Below are positions 54,005 to 61,915 of a stretch of 64,000 nucleotides of DNA, piece by piece; positions within the stretch are counted from its first letter, which is position 1; each line of letters starts with the position of its first letter. The DNA is taken from positions 124,001 to 188,000 of the forward strand of contig NZ_CP108040.1 of assembly GCF_036173045.1 (NCBI RefSeq). The letters are read 5' to 3'. The translations under genes and the position numbers were made by a program. The notes below the pieces were generated by a model. The model was not told the origin of the DNA. It saw nothing but the letters and a program-made list of their open reading frames with translations, and did not search any database. Source of the stretch: Streptomyces sp. NBC_00299. GTDB lineage: Bacteria > Actinomycetota > Actinomycetes > Streptomycetales > Streptomycetaceae.

Positions 54005-54457
54005 TTGGGAGCAGTACGCAGGCTGGTCGACGCCGACACGGGCGAACCGGTCCCCTATGCGCCATACGCCTTCTCCGGCAGGCACACACAGGTCGACAAG
54101 GCACGCGTCGAGGCGATCACCGAATCGAAGGCGTTCACACCCAGTCAGAAGTTCCTAGTCCTGTGGTGGATCGGGGTCTCGCCCGAAGGTATGGAGCCGC
54201 TGAGGGCCACCGGAGCGGACATCGCCAAACGCGTAGGAATGTCCACCGATGCCGTCGGGAAGATCAACAGGAAGCTGGCCAAGCACCGCATCCTGCTCGT
54301 CCGAGGACGCATCGGCAATTACAACTTCTACCGGATCAGCCCTTACATCGCCTTCCACGGAACAGGGATCGAACAGCGCGACGCAGTGAAGACGTGCAAC
54401 CCGCCGGACATCCCCGGATTCAACGAAAACGCCCCTGCACGGTGGGAGGCCCAGTGA
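54005..54457 (+). CDS. Winged-helix DNA-binding protein 1
   Basis: TTG 54005 follows CCGGAGGG, giving 150 residues. The core (SQKFLVLWWIGVSPEGMEPL, RATGADIAKRVGMSTDAVGK, INRKLAKHRILLVRGRIGNY) is a winged helix with the recognition helix at VGMSTDAVGKINRKL. The N-terminus (EPVPYAPYAFSGRHTQVDKA) is distinctive. Replication initiators of Streptomyces plasmids and phage regulators share this fold. It overlaps the next gene by four bases (GTGA). The motif repeats on either side suggest that it binds its own operon. Confidence 0.65.
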   Translation: MGAVRRLVDADTGEPVPYAPYAFSGRHTQVDKARVEAITESKAFTPSQKFLVLWWIGVSPEGMEPLRATGADIAKRVGMSTDAVGKINRKLAKHRILLVRGRIGNYNFYRISPYIAFHGTGIEQRDAVKTCNPPDIPGFNENAPARWEAQ

Positions 54458-54768
54458 CCAGCAGTGAGGACAAGCAGAAGAACCTCGAACTGCTTGAGAA
54501 GACGGCCGGCATGACCGCCAACCAGCGCCTCGTCGTCATGCTGTACGCCTTGCACCCGACCGACCGGTCCGGCGCTGTCCTTGAGACAGCCGCTAACCTG
54601 GCCAAACTCGTCGGCATGGCCCCGCCTGTCTTCTCCCGCACCCGCAAGCAGGTCATCGAAGCCGGCTGGCTCGAGGAGACCGAAAGGCTCGGGCACATCA
54701 AGTACTACCGACTCGAACCCAAGCGCATGGGCGAGAACGTCGTCATCCCCCTCCGACGCGCAACCTGA
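54454..54768 (+). CDS. Winged-helix DNA-binding protein 2
   Basis: GTG 54454 follows GTGGGAGG and overlaps the previous stop. The 104 residues are another winged helix: TANQRLVVMLYALHPTDRSG, AANLAKLVGMAPPVFSRTRK and QVIEAGWLEETERLGHIKYY. It parallels the core of protein 1, so the pair may have arisen by duplication and may act as a heterodimer. A 22-bp hairpin starts right at its stop codon. Confidence 0.65.
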   Translation: MTSSEDKQKNLELLEKTAGMTANQRLVVMLYALHPTDRSGAVLETAANLAKLVGMAPPVFSRTRKQVIEAGWLEETERLGHIKYYRLEPKRMGENVVIPLRRAT

Positions 54769-54825
54769 CGTCCCACAGACCGCACCTCATGTACGTCACG
54801 TCAATGAGGTGCGGTCTGTGGGACG
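54769..54825 (+). terminator. 22-bp hairpin whose loop carries the operon's own motif
   Basis: 54769-54790 pairs perfectly with 54804-54825 (arm cgtcccacagaccgcacctc plus two bases); the loop is gtacgtcacgtca. Arm ends plus loop recreate the 20-mer ctcatgtacgtcacgtcaat (54786-54805), the exact complement of the upstream site at 53811. It would act as terminator and possibly as a protein-binding site. Confidence 0.8.
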
Positions 54826-54831
54826 TCTCCC

Positions 54832-54930
54832 TTGCCCTCCGAGCAACCCTCGAAGCCAGAGGCTGAAGTCCTCACCCTGATCTGCACCCTCATCCTGACC
54901 GCCGCCCAGGTCCTTTACCTCATTCGCTGA
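54832..54930 (+). CDS. 32-residue single-helix membrane peptide
   Basis: TTG 54832 gives MPSEQPSKPEAEV followed by one helix, LTLICTLILTAAQVLYLIR. There is no clear ribosome site, and the frame begins just behind the hairpin. A strong palindrome follows the stop, suggesting a transcript end. It may be a real small membrane peptide; evidence is mainly its hydrophobic pattern. Confidence 0.4.
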   Translation: MPSEQPSKPEAEVLTLICTLILTAAQVLYLIR

Positions 54931-54947
54931 CGACCTCGAACGCGGTG

Positions 54948-54973
54948 CCAAGGGGCCCGGCCGGGCCCCTTGG
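54948..54973. terminator. 26-bp perfect palindrome, terminator
   Basis: ccaaggggcccgg is followed directly by its reverse complement, 17 bases after the small peptide stop. Confidence 0.75.
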
Positions 54974-55099
54974 GCGTTCTCGCGCGTGCACTTACGCCCG
55001 CGCGGGTTGGTGGTGGAGGCCACTTTCATGCACACAAAGATCCGGCTATCCACGCGTTGCCAGCCCGGCGGCACCACGGATCTCCGGCTGGCGCCACTA

Positions 55100-56014
55100 G
55101 GGTCCGTCTTCAAAGATCATCGACTGGTGGATCACGGTGGAGTGATACGTCGTCATGAACTCACCGATCAGGAGTGGGAGTTACTCGCTCCGTTGATACC
55201 GCGGGCTGCCACAGGCCGGCCTCGCATGGAGGACCGGCAGGTCATCAACGCGATGGTCTACAAGATCCGAACCGGGATCTCGTGGCGCGACCTGCCGGAA
55301 CGCTACGGACCGTGGAAGACGGTCTACACCCGCTTCCGCCGCTACGCCCTGGACGGCGTGTTCACCCGGGCCCTGCAGACCATCCAGGCCCACGCGGACG
55401 CGGCCGGCGGCATCGACTGGCTCGTCCAGATCGACTCCACCATCGTCCGCGCCCATCAGCACGCCGCCGCCACCGGCCGAAAAGGGGGCGGCACCAGCCG
55501 GACGAACCGGACGATCACGCCCTCGGCCGATCCCGAGGCGGACTGACCACCAAGGTCCACCTCGCATGCGACGGGAAGGGCCGCCCGCTCGCGATCCTGC
55601 TGACACCCGGCCAACGCCACGACAGTGTCTGTGCACGCCCGCTACTCGAACGGATCCGCGTTCCTCGCAACGGCCTGGGCCGACCTCGCTGCAGGCCCGA
55701 CCAGGTCATCGCAGACAAGGCCTACAGTTCCCGCGGCTTCCGCGCCTACCTGAGGAAACGCGGCATCGCGCACACCATCCCCGAGAAGACCGACCAGCGC
55801 CGGCACCGGCTGAGGCGCGGTTGCCACGGCGGCCGACCACCAGGATTCGACCGGGAAACATACCGCCAACGCAACGTGATCGAGCGCTGCTTCAACCGGC
55901 TCAAGAGCTTCCGCGGCATCGCCACGAGATACGAGAAGACCGCCACCTCCAACGAAGCAGCGGTCACCCTCGCATCGTTCCTGCTCTTGGCAAGATCCGT
56001 TTGAAGACGGACCC
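55100..56014 (+). mobile_element. IS5-family insertion sequence, 915 bp
   Basis: Perfect 15-bp terminal repeats, gggtccgtcttcaaa on the left and tttgaagacggaccc on the right, are flanked by TA on both sides (or CTAG if the palindromic context is counted). It carries two overlapping transposase frames and looks intact. Confidence 0.9.
55142..56004 (+). CDS. IS5-family transposase made by -1 frameshifting
   Basis: The first frame starts at GTG 55142 (VIRRHELTDQEWELLAPLIP) and runs to TGA 55544-55546. The second frame, ending at 56004, carries the rest. Homology switches at the run aaaaggggg (55480-55488), a classical -1 slippery site, from HQHAAATGRKGG into RGRHQPDEPDDHALGRSRGG. The full product would have its DDE residues at WLVQIDSTIVRAH, VIADKAYSSRGFR and RNVIERCFNRLK. 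Programmed frameshifting of this type is known for IS5-group elements, so it is probably functional. Confidence 0.85.
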
Positions 56015-56154
56015 TAGCAGCCCGTGCCGCGCGGTTCAGCTCGCCAGCGCCAGAGCGGTCCGCGTAGACGAGATACGCCCGGCCGGGAAGGCCGGGCGCG
56101 TCCACGTTCTTTCGGGGCGCGGGTGAGGTGTTCAGTTCAGGCACGCGGTGGTGG

Positions 56155-56440
56155 TCAGCGGTGGTGGCGGCCGCGGTGGCGGTGGTGGCCCCAGGACTCG
56201 TCGTCGATGAAGCGTCCGTGGTCGTTGCGGAGGGTGGCGGTGTCGGAGCGGTTGTCCCAGACGTAATGGCGGCGGTCCTGGTAGAGGTCGCTGTCGGTGT
56301 CGCGGCCGTGGCCGGTGTGGATGCGGACGGTGGCGCGGCCTTCGAGGCGGTAGTGGTCGAAGGTGTGGGTGCGGCCGTCTTCGTCCTGGAGGGTCCAGCC
56401 GTCGAGGTTGACGCTGCGGCGGGCGGCCGGGACCGGGCGC
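56155..56440 (-). pseudogene. Lamin-tail-domain protein, C-terminal fragment
   Basis: The minus strand reads SVNLDGWTLQDEDGRTHTFD, HYRLEGRATVRIHTGHGRDT and RRHYVWDNRSDTATLRNDHG to the stop at 56155-56157, the bacterial lamin-tail domain (LTD) usually found at the end of secreted proteins. Upstream on this strand the homology ends where an ISL3 remnant begins, so signal peptide and N-terminus are lost. Confidence 0.7.
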
Positions 56441-56442
56441 TG

Positions 56443-56740
56443 TTCTTCGCCGAGGGCGCCACTGCCAATGCACTGCAGGCCGTTCAGGTCGCGGACCGGT
56501 GGCATCTCTGGCACAACCTCAGCGAGGCCGCCGAGCGGAGCGGTCGCCCAGCACCGTTGCTGCCTCCGCGCTCTGGTCCCCACGGTCCCCGGACCCGGAC
56601 CCGGACCCAAGGCTGTTCTGGCCGCGGACTCGTCCGGTTCTCCTTGGCCGCGCGGGCACCGATTCGCCGACTGGACCCGGGCCCGGCATGCCGCCGTCCA
56701 CGCACTGCTGACGGCGGGACACAGCCGGCGCTCGGTCCAG
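56443..56740 (+). pseudogene. ISL3-family transposase fragment with frameshift
   Basis: The plus strand reads FAEGATANALQAVQVADRWH then LWHNLSEAAERS, the catalytic middle of ISL3 transposases. The frame then shifts and RFADWTRARHAAVHALLTAG then HSRRSVQ continues the family pattern. Both ends are missing. From 56741 to 56942 I see no gene. Confidence 0.65.
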
Positions 56741-56942
56741 CCACGGCTCCGGAAACACATAGCCCCATCCCAGACATCGTCAACATGCCTGAACACCCCT
56801 CGGATAGCCGTCAGGCATGCGGCTGAACTCAAACACGGCTCACATGCCTGATGATCAGCCAGCACTAGAGATAACGGCGGCGGGTGGAGGGGTAGAGTCC
56901 GACGGGCGCACGCCTCCGGGCCGGAAGGGTTCCTTTTCCCGC

Positions 56943-59438
56943 TCAAACGATCTTGAGGTAGAAGAACAGGTCGAGGTCCGCGGCCCGTTGGGGATCGCGC
57001 TCGTACAGGGACAGATCGCGATTGGCCGAGGTGCCTCCGACCCTCAGGTGCTCCGCGTTCAGGTACACCCGGTGGCCCGTATCGGGATCAGGGGCCCAGA
57101 TGTGAGCGGATCGGATCCGCAGGAGGCAGAGGACCGGCGGGACCGTCTCCGCGGGCTGCCATTGGACCTGCCCGACTTCGTCCAGGACGACCTTGTTGCC
57201 CCACTGGTGCTGCGGCGCACTGTCGAGGAACACCCCGGCCATCTCCGACGGCGTCCACTGCAATCTCGCGGTTCCCGTCGTCTGCGTCACCTTCACGGTC
57301 CCGTCCAGCCGCACCCGGTGAAACCCGAAGGGGGCGGTGATGTTCGGGGTCAACAGGACGTCGGACTCCGAGGCCCGTGCCCAGTAGACCTTGTCGGGAT
57401 CCGTCACCGGGTAGGGCAGCTCCAGGTGGACCTCGATCAGCGGGTCGAACGGCTTTGCAGCCGTCCACAACTTCATCTCGGGATCCGGCATGCTGATGCC
57501 CAGGGAGATCCCGTCCACGAAGGCGGTATGCGATACCTCGGTTCCGTTGCGGATGAGGCCTTGCTGAATCAGATTCCATACCCCTTCATGGTCGACCAGA
57601 TCGATCGACTCGAGCCGCAGCGTCGGGGGCACCACGGGACCGCCCATGTTGGCGCACAGCACGTCGAGCGCCTCCTGCACCGTCTTGGATCCCTGGAGCA
57701 GTTCGCAGCCACCGGGCAGGTAGCTCGTGGCGGCGGCCGTCCGGAAGCCGGCCGTGAAGAGCAGCGGCGGGCCCTCGGGAGTGCCCGCCGGCGAGGTGAG
57801 CACCGCCTGCACGTGGTGGTCCTCGTCGGCACGGCTCGCGTCGACGGCCCACGGGACCTCGCACAGCCCGTTCTCGTCCGTCTCGCTCGTGAAGCTCTTC
57901 GCCCCGTCCACCGCGGAGCCCCCGACCTGGCTCGGAATGCCGCCCGCGGGCATGCTCCAGGTGACTACGGCCCTGGGGACTGGGACGCGCCCGCGCAGCA
58001 CCGCGACCCGTAGCCTGCCGGGCAGGGTGACGAAGCCGCCGCCCGCCGGCTCCGGGACCTCCTGACAGTCGCCGCCCCGGTACAGCAGCGCGCGGTCGGT
58101 CAGGGTGGCGGCGTGCACCCGGCAGTCCCGGGCGGTCGTCGGGCCGGTCAGGGCGGCCAGCGGCGCGTACCGGATCTCCGGGCCGTGTGGCCGCTCGTGC
58201 CGGCCCTCCGGCCAGTCGACCGACCCGTCGGCCCGGGCGGCGAACGTCCAGTGGTCGCCGCGGCGGAAGACGTCGAGGCCGCCCCGGCCCAGGCGGACCG
58301 CCAGGCCGTCGCCCAGGTCGAGGGGCAGCGAGAGTTTCGGATCGTCGGGCGACGCCTGAGCGGCGGCGACCCCCTTGCCGTTCGGGAAGGCGTCCCACAG
58401 CCGCAGGAACCAGCCCGTCGTGTCGCTCTTGATCGATCCAGCGAGGGCCGTCGCGGCGGTCTCCAGTGTCACGACGGTGTCCGTGACCCGCGCGACCTGG
58501 AACAGCCGTTGCCACTGGACCGCGTCGCGGGGGTCGACGTCGTCGTGCTCCGACACGAACTCGGCGTAGGCGCCGGCCGTGAACCAGTTGAGCGGATCGA
58601 GGGCCGGCGGCTCGACGGTGACGGCAGTACCGTCGACCGTCACGACCCGGGCCAGGACCGACGCGTTGCGCCGCGACAGCTTGACCGTGAGGCCCTCCAT
58701 GCCGAACCGCGGGCCGTCAGCGTCCGGCCAGTCGCTGTTCGGGACACCGCCGTGCACCTCGATCCGGTACAGCAGGTTCTCCGGCCGGGAGAACCCGCCC
58801 TGCGGGGTGAGCGAGCACGGATCGGACGACGGGGGTGCCTGGTCGGGGACCACCGTCAGGGTGCCGGTCGACGGCTGGACGAGTTTCTTCCAGTCCCCGT
58901 GTTCCGTGACCGTGGCGCAGTCGGGGCCCGTGCCCCAGCCCCCCTCGGGGACATAGGGGAACACTTGCCAGTCGACCAGGGCGCGTCCGGCCGCCTGGGC
59001 GTCACCGAGGGCCGGGTCGGCGTAGGCGGGCTCCTCGACGGAATCGACGTACCGGACGAGAGCCTTGAGCGCGAGGAGCACCGGGCCGGTCGTGGCGGTG
59101 CCGGTCCAGGGATGCGGCTGGTTGTCCACCAGGCAGTTCTCGGTCCTGTTCTCGACCAGCCAGCCGCCGAGGAAGCCGTGGCCCGTGCCGATCCCGCACG
59201 CGCCCGGCGCGGCCGCCGGTGTCACCGAGAAGGCACCCGACGGGGCCGGGACCACCAGGCGCCCGCCGGAGCCGAGCACGTCGCCGGTCTCCGTCTCGAC
59301 CCGGTCGAGCAGGTGCCGGCCCTGCGCGTCGAGGTCGGCGTCCAGCAGCACCTGTCCCTGCCGGACGACGACCGAGCGCGGCTGCCGCTCGTCCTGTGCC
59401 CGGACCGTCAGGCGGGTGGCGTCGTTGCGGATGGTCAT
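56943..59438 (-). CDS. DUF6519-like baseplate-associated protein
   Basis: ATG 59438 follows CCGGAGGAACAGACC and overlaps the stop of the preceding gene, giving 831 residues. The N-terminus MTIRNDATRLTVRAQDERQP and VVVRQGQVLLDADLDAQGRH is the signature of DUF6519 proteins of contractile injection system clusters. The middle and end are beta-rich (VTWSMPAGGIPSQVGGSAVD, FRTAAATSYLPGGCELLQGS). Such proteins are thought to sit on the baseplate or act as fibre-like parts. It is the last gene of the visible operon. Confidence 0.75.
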   Translation of the reverse strand: MTIRNDATRLTVRAQDERQPRSVVVRQGQVLLDADLDAQGRHLLDRVETETGDVLGSGGRLVVPAPSGAFSVTPAAAPGACGIGTGHGFLGGWLVENRTENCLVDNQPHPWTGTATTGPVLLALKALVRYVDSVEEPAYADPALGDAQAAGRALVDWQVFPYVPEGGWGTGPDCATVTEHGDWKKLVQPSTGTLTVVPDQAPPSSDPCSLTPQGGFSRPENLLYRIEVHGGVPNSDWPDADGPRFGMEGLTVKLSRRNASVLARVVTVDGTAVTVEPPALDPLNWFTAGAYAEFVSEHDDVDPRDAVQWQRLFQVARVTDTVVTLETAATALAGSIKSDTTGWFLRLWDAFPNGKGVAAAQASPDDPKLSLPLDLGDGLAVRLGRGGLDVFRRGDHWTFAARADGSVDWPEGRHERPHGPEIRYAPLAALTGPTTARDCRVHAATLTDRALLYRGGDCQEVPEPAGGGFVTLPGRLRVAVLRGRVPVPRAVVTWSMPAGGIPSQVGGSAVDGAKSFTSETDENGLCEVPWAVDASRADEDHHVQAVLTSPAGTPEGPPLLFTAGFRTAAATSYLPGGCELLQGSKTVQEALDVLCANMGGPVVPPTLRLESIDLVDHEGVWNLIQQGLIRNGTEVSHTAFVDGISLGISMPDPEMKLWTAAKPFDPLIEVHLELPYPVTDPDKVYWARASESDVLLTPNITAPFGFHRVRLDGTVKVTQTTGTARLQWTPSEMAGVFLDSAPQHQWGNKVVLDEVGQVQWQPAETVPPVLCLLRIRSAHIWAPDPDTGHRVYLNAEHLRVGGTSANRDLSLYERDPQRAADLDLFFYLKIV

Positions 59439-61915
59439 GGTCTGTTCCTCCGGGCTGCGACAGCGCCGGAGCGCGTGTCGTCGATGACTCGGGCCGCCAG
59501 GGCGACCGGTAGGTACTCGTCGAAGAGGGCCCGCATGTCGGCGACGGCGATCCCGAAGGCCGCACGGGCGAAGGCGCCCATCTCGACGTCGCCTTCGCCC
59601 CCCGAGCGGACGCTGTCGGGGCAGAGCGGATGCAGCATAGCCAGCGTCGGCTCGTCCGCGGCCGTGTCCAGGAAGAGGGGTTCGTTCGCGAACCGGACCA
59701 CGTCGGCCTCGTCCGGCGACAACGGCCGGCCCGCGGCCTCCTCGGCCGCCGCCAGGGCGAGGGACGGCTGGCAGCGGAACTGGCGCGGCACCGCGGAGCC
59801 GTGCGGTACGAAGCTGTGGCGCACACAGCCGGTCTGGCGGCGCATGACCGTCACAGCCTCCGCGAACACGGCGTTCGTCGCGGCGAGGGAGCGTACGGAC
59901 GACGCCCCGAGCACGGTGACGTCGCGCAGCGCGACGTCGAGTCCCGGCGCGGCGAGCGCCGGGCCGGCCGCGCCGTCCGCCGTCACGACACTGTCGGTGA
60001 CCAGCAGCTCGCCGCTCACCGCGGTGTCCGCGTCGCCGATCCGCAGGGGGCCGCAGACCGCGTGGTCCACGCCGATCCGGACGGCGGTGAGGTCGCCGTC
60101 CGCGCCCACGGCGACGCCCCCCGGGGCACGCACCGTCACGTACCGCAGGTCGAGTTCGGACACCGCGTCCGCGCCGAGGCGCAGACCGCCGGTGAGTTCG
60201 AGCCCGTCGAGGACGAGCCGGCCGGCCGGCGCACCGGCGTCCCCCGGCCCGCGCAGCACCCGCGCTGGCGCGTCCACCGTGCAGCGCCGTTCCCGCCGGA
60301 CGACGAACCCGCGCAGGGTGGGGTCGGGGTCCGCGCCGGGCAACACCCTCGGCCGCCGCCACTGCGCGGCCACGACGTGCACCTCGGACGCGGGGGGCAC
60401 CGTCACGTCGAGCGTGGCCGAGCCGGCAGGCGCGGCCTCCAGGTCGCAGCGGGCCAGGACGACGATGCTGCGGCGGCCCGCCCCCTGGGACGCGACCCCG
60501 GCGAGGGCGTCCGCGAGCGTGGCGACGGTACGGCTCGACGTCTCCGGCGAACCACCGGGCGCGGCGCTGGGATCGACGACCCAGACCAGATCCCTCGTCT
60601 CGCCGGTACTCCGCACATCGAACGGCCGGTCCGGGGCGTTGCGGTCGTGGGCACCGGCTCCGACGGGCCGGCCGGCGGCCGTGGCACAGGCCACGCGCAC
60701 CTCGGCGACGTCCGGCCCGGGCACCTCGGCCACGACGATCCGGCCGGTCACGGGATCGACGGCGCACGCGACGGGATGCGTACCGCTCCGGGGTGCCGGC
60801 GCCGTGACCCCGGGCTCGTACCACGTGTGCGTCACCCTGGGGGCGACCCGGGCGCCCGGAGGAGCTGGCGGGGACTCCAGGTCGACGATCCGGACCTCGG
60901 CCGGCGGGACGCGCCGGAAGGCCGTCTCGCCGTCCCGCCGGAGGAAGACCGTGAACGGTTCGTCGGCGCCGTCGAACCATGGGCGGCCGGGCAGCCGCGG
61001 CGGCCGCTTCTCCAGCGCAGCGGCGCGCAGTTCCGCGGTCTCCAGGTGCAGGGGCAGGCGGCTCAGCCGGCCGGGCAGGTCGGCCTCCTGGAGCCGGGAG
61101 CCGACGGCGCGCGCCCGGCGGTCCGGGTTGAACAGGCGCAGAACGGCGCCCGGTTGCTGGGCGAGCTGGAAGTGGCCCGGCGGCGCGGTCCCGCCGGCCG
61201 TCCACGGCCGAGCCCGCGGAACCCCCGCCATGTCCGCCGCCGGTACGGTGTCCCCCACGGGGGCGGGGAACCGCGCCACCGACGGCCGCAGCAGATGGAC
61301 GCCGACGGCGGCCGGCGCGTGCCGTCCGGCGGGTCGGCCGGGAGACGCCCCGTTGACGCGCCGGACGTCGAGCAGGCGGGGCAGCCGGTCGAAGGCGCTC
61401 CCGGCCGACGACGCGGACCCGCCCGGGGTGAGCCCGGCGGTGGCCGGGCGCTCCGGACGCACGTCCAGCAGGTGCGCGCAGCGGGCCAGCCGCTGGTGGT
61501 ATTCGACGGCGACCGCGGCCAGGCCGGTGACGTCGCCGGCCATCGCCTCGACGACCCGGGCCGTCCCTTTGCCCCGCCGGTAGCGGATGGTGTTGGCCAC
61601 CAACGCGCGACGGCCGGTACCCGCCCCTCCTGGGACGGGCCGCATCGGAGGCGCGGCGACGAGGGCGGCGAGCGCGGCGAGCGCCGCCTCCCCGGCCGTC
61701 TCGACGAACAGCGCGTCGTACCACGCCTCGATCTCGGCGTCGATCTCGGCGCTCGCCAGTCCCAGCACCCCGCACAGCGCCCGCAGGGCCCCGGCCGCGG
61801 CGAGATCCGCCTGGCGCACATGGGCCGGCAGCAGGCCGTACAGGGCCTCGGCGACCGTCTCGACGCGGGTCTCCGGCAGATCGGCCCTGCCGCTCACCGT
61901 GGTCGGCACACTCAT
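59435..61915 (-). CDS. Phage tail protein I-like baseplate wedge protein with beta-helix region
   Basis: ATG 61915 overlaps the previous stop (ATGA), giving 826 residues. Residues ~15-110 match the P2 gpI tail-protein domain: VAEALYGLLPAHVRQADLAA, LRALCGVLGLASAEIDAEIE and YRRGKGTARVVEAMAGDVTG. The long middle is disordered or beta-rich; residues ~580-720 have a right-handed beta-helix look (LVLDGLELTGGLRLGADAVS, LDLRYVTVRAPGGVAVGADG). In contractile systems gpI joins gpJ to build the wedge. No signal peptide, as expected for a cytoplasmically assembled machine. Confidence 0.75.
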   Translation of the reverse strand: MSVPTTVSGRADLPETRVETVAEALYGLLPAHVRQADLAAAGALRALCGVLGLASAEIDAEIEAWYDALFVETAGEAALAALAALVAAPPMRPVPGGAGTGRRALVANTIRYRRGKGTARVVEAMAGDVTGLAAVAVEYHQRLARCAHLLDVRPERPATAGLTPGGSASSAGSAFDRLPRLLDVRRVNGASPGRPAGRHAPAAVGVHLLRPSVARFPAPVGDTVPAADMAGVPRARPWTAGGTAPPGHFQLAQQPGAVLRLFNPDRRARAVGSRLQEADLPGRLSRLPLHLETAELRAAALEKRPPRLPGRPWFDGADEPFTVFLRRDGETAFRRVPPAEVRIVDLESPPAPPGARVAPRVTHTWYEPGVTAPAPRSGTHPVACAVDPVTGRIVVAEVPGPDVAEVRVACATAAGRPVGAGAHDRNAPDRPFDVRSTGETRDLVWVVDPSAAPGGSPETSSRTVATLADALAGVASQGAGRRSIVVLARCDLEAAPAGSATLDVTVPPASEVHVVAAQWRRPRVLPGADPDPTLRGFVVRRERRCTVDAPARVLRGPGDAGAPAGRLVLDGLELTGGLRLGADAVSELDLRYVTVRAPGGVAVGADGDLTAVRIGVDHAVCGPLRIGDADTAVSGELLVTDSVVTADGAAGPALAAPGLDVALRDVTVLGASSVRSLAATNAVFAEAVTVMRRQTGCVRHSFVPHGSAVPRQFRCQPSLALAAAEEAAGRPLSPDEADVVRFANEPLFLDTAADEPTLAMLHPLCPDSVRSGGEGDVEMGAFARAAFGIAVADMRALFDEYLPVALAARVIDDTRSGAVAARRNRP

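Noticed and set aside
58113..61583. Plus-strand open frame of 1,156 codons and its neighbours opposite the baseplate genes.
   Set aside because: Low-complexity Arg/Ser/Ala product in antisense to recognisable gpI- and DUF6519-like proteins.
56943..61775. A single 1,610-codon minus-strand frame covering two baseplate genes.
   Set aside because: Only its last 831 codons are real coding sequence; the first half is an alternate-frame shadow of the gpI-like gene, which has its own ATGA-coupled start and stop.
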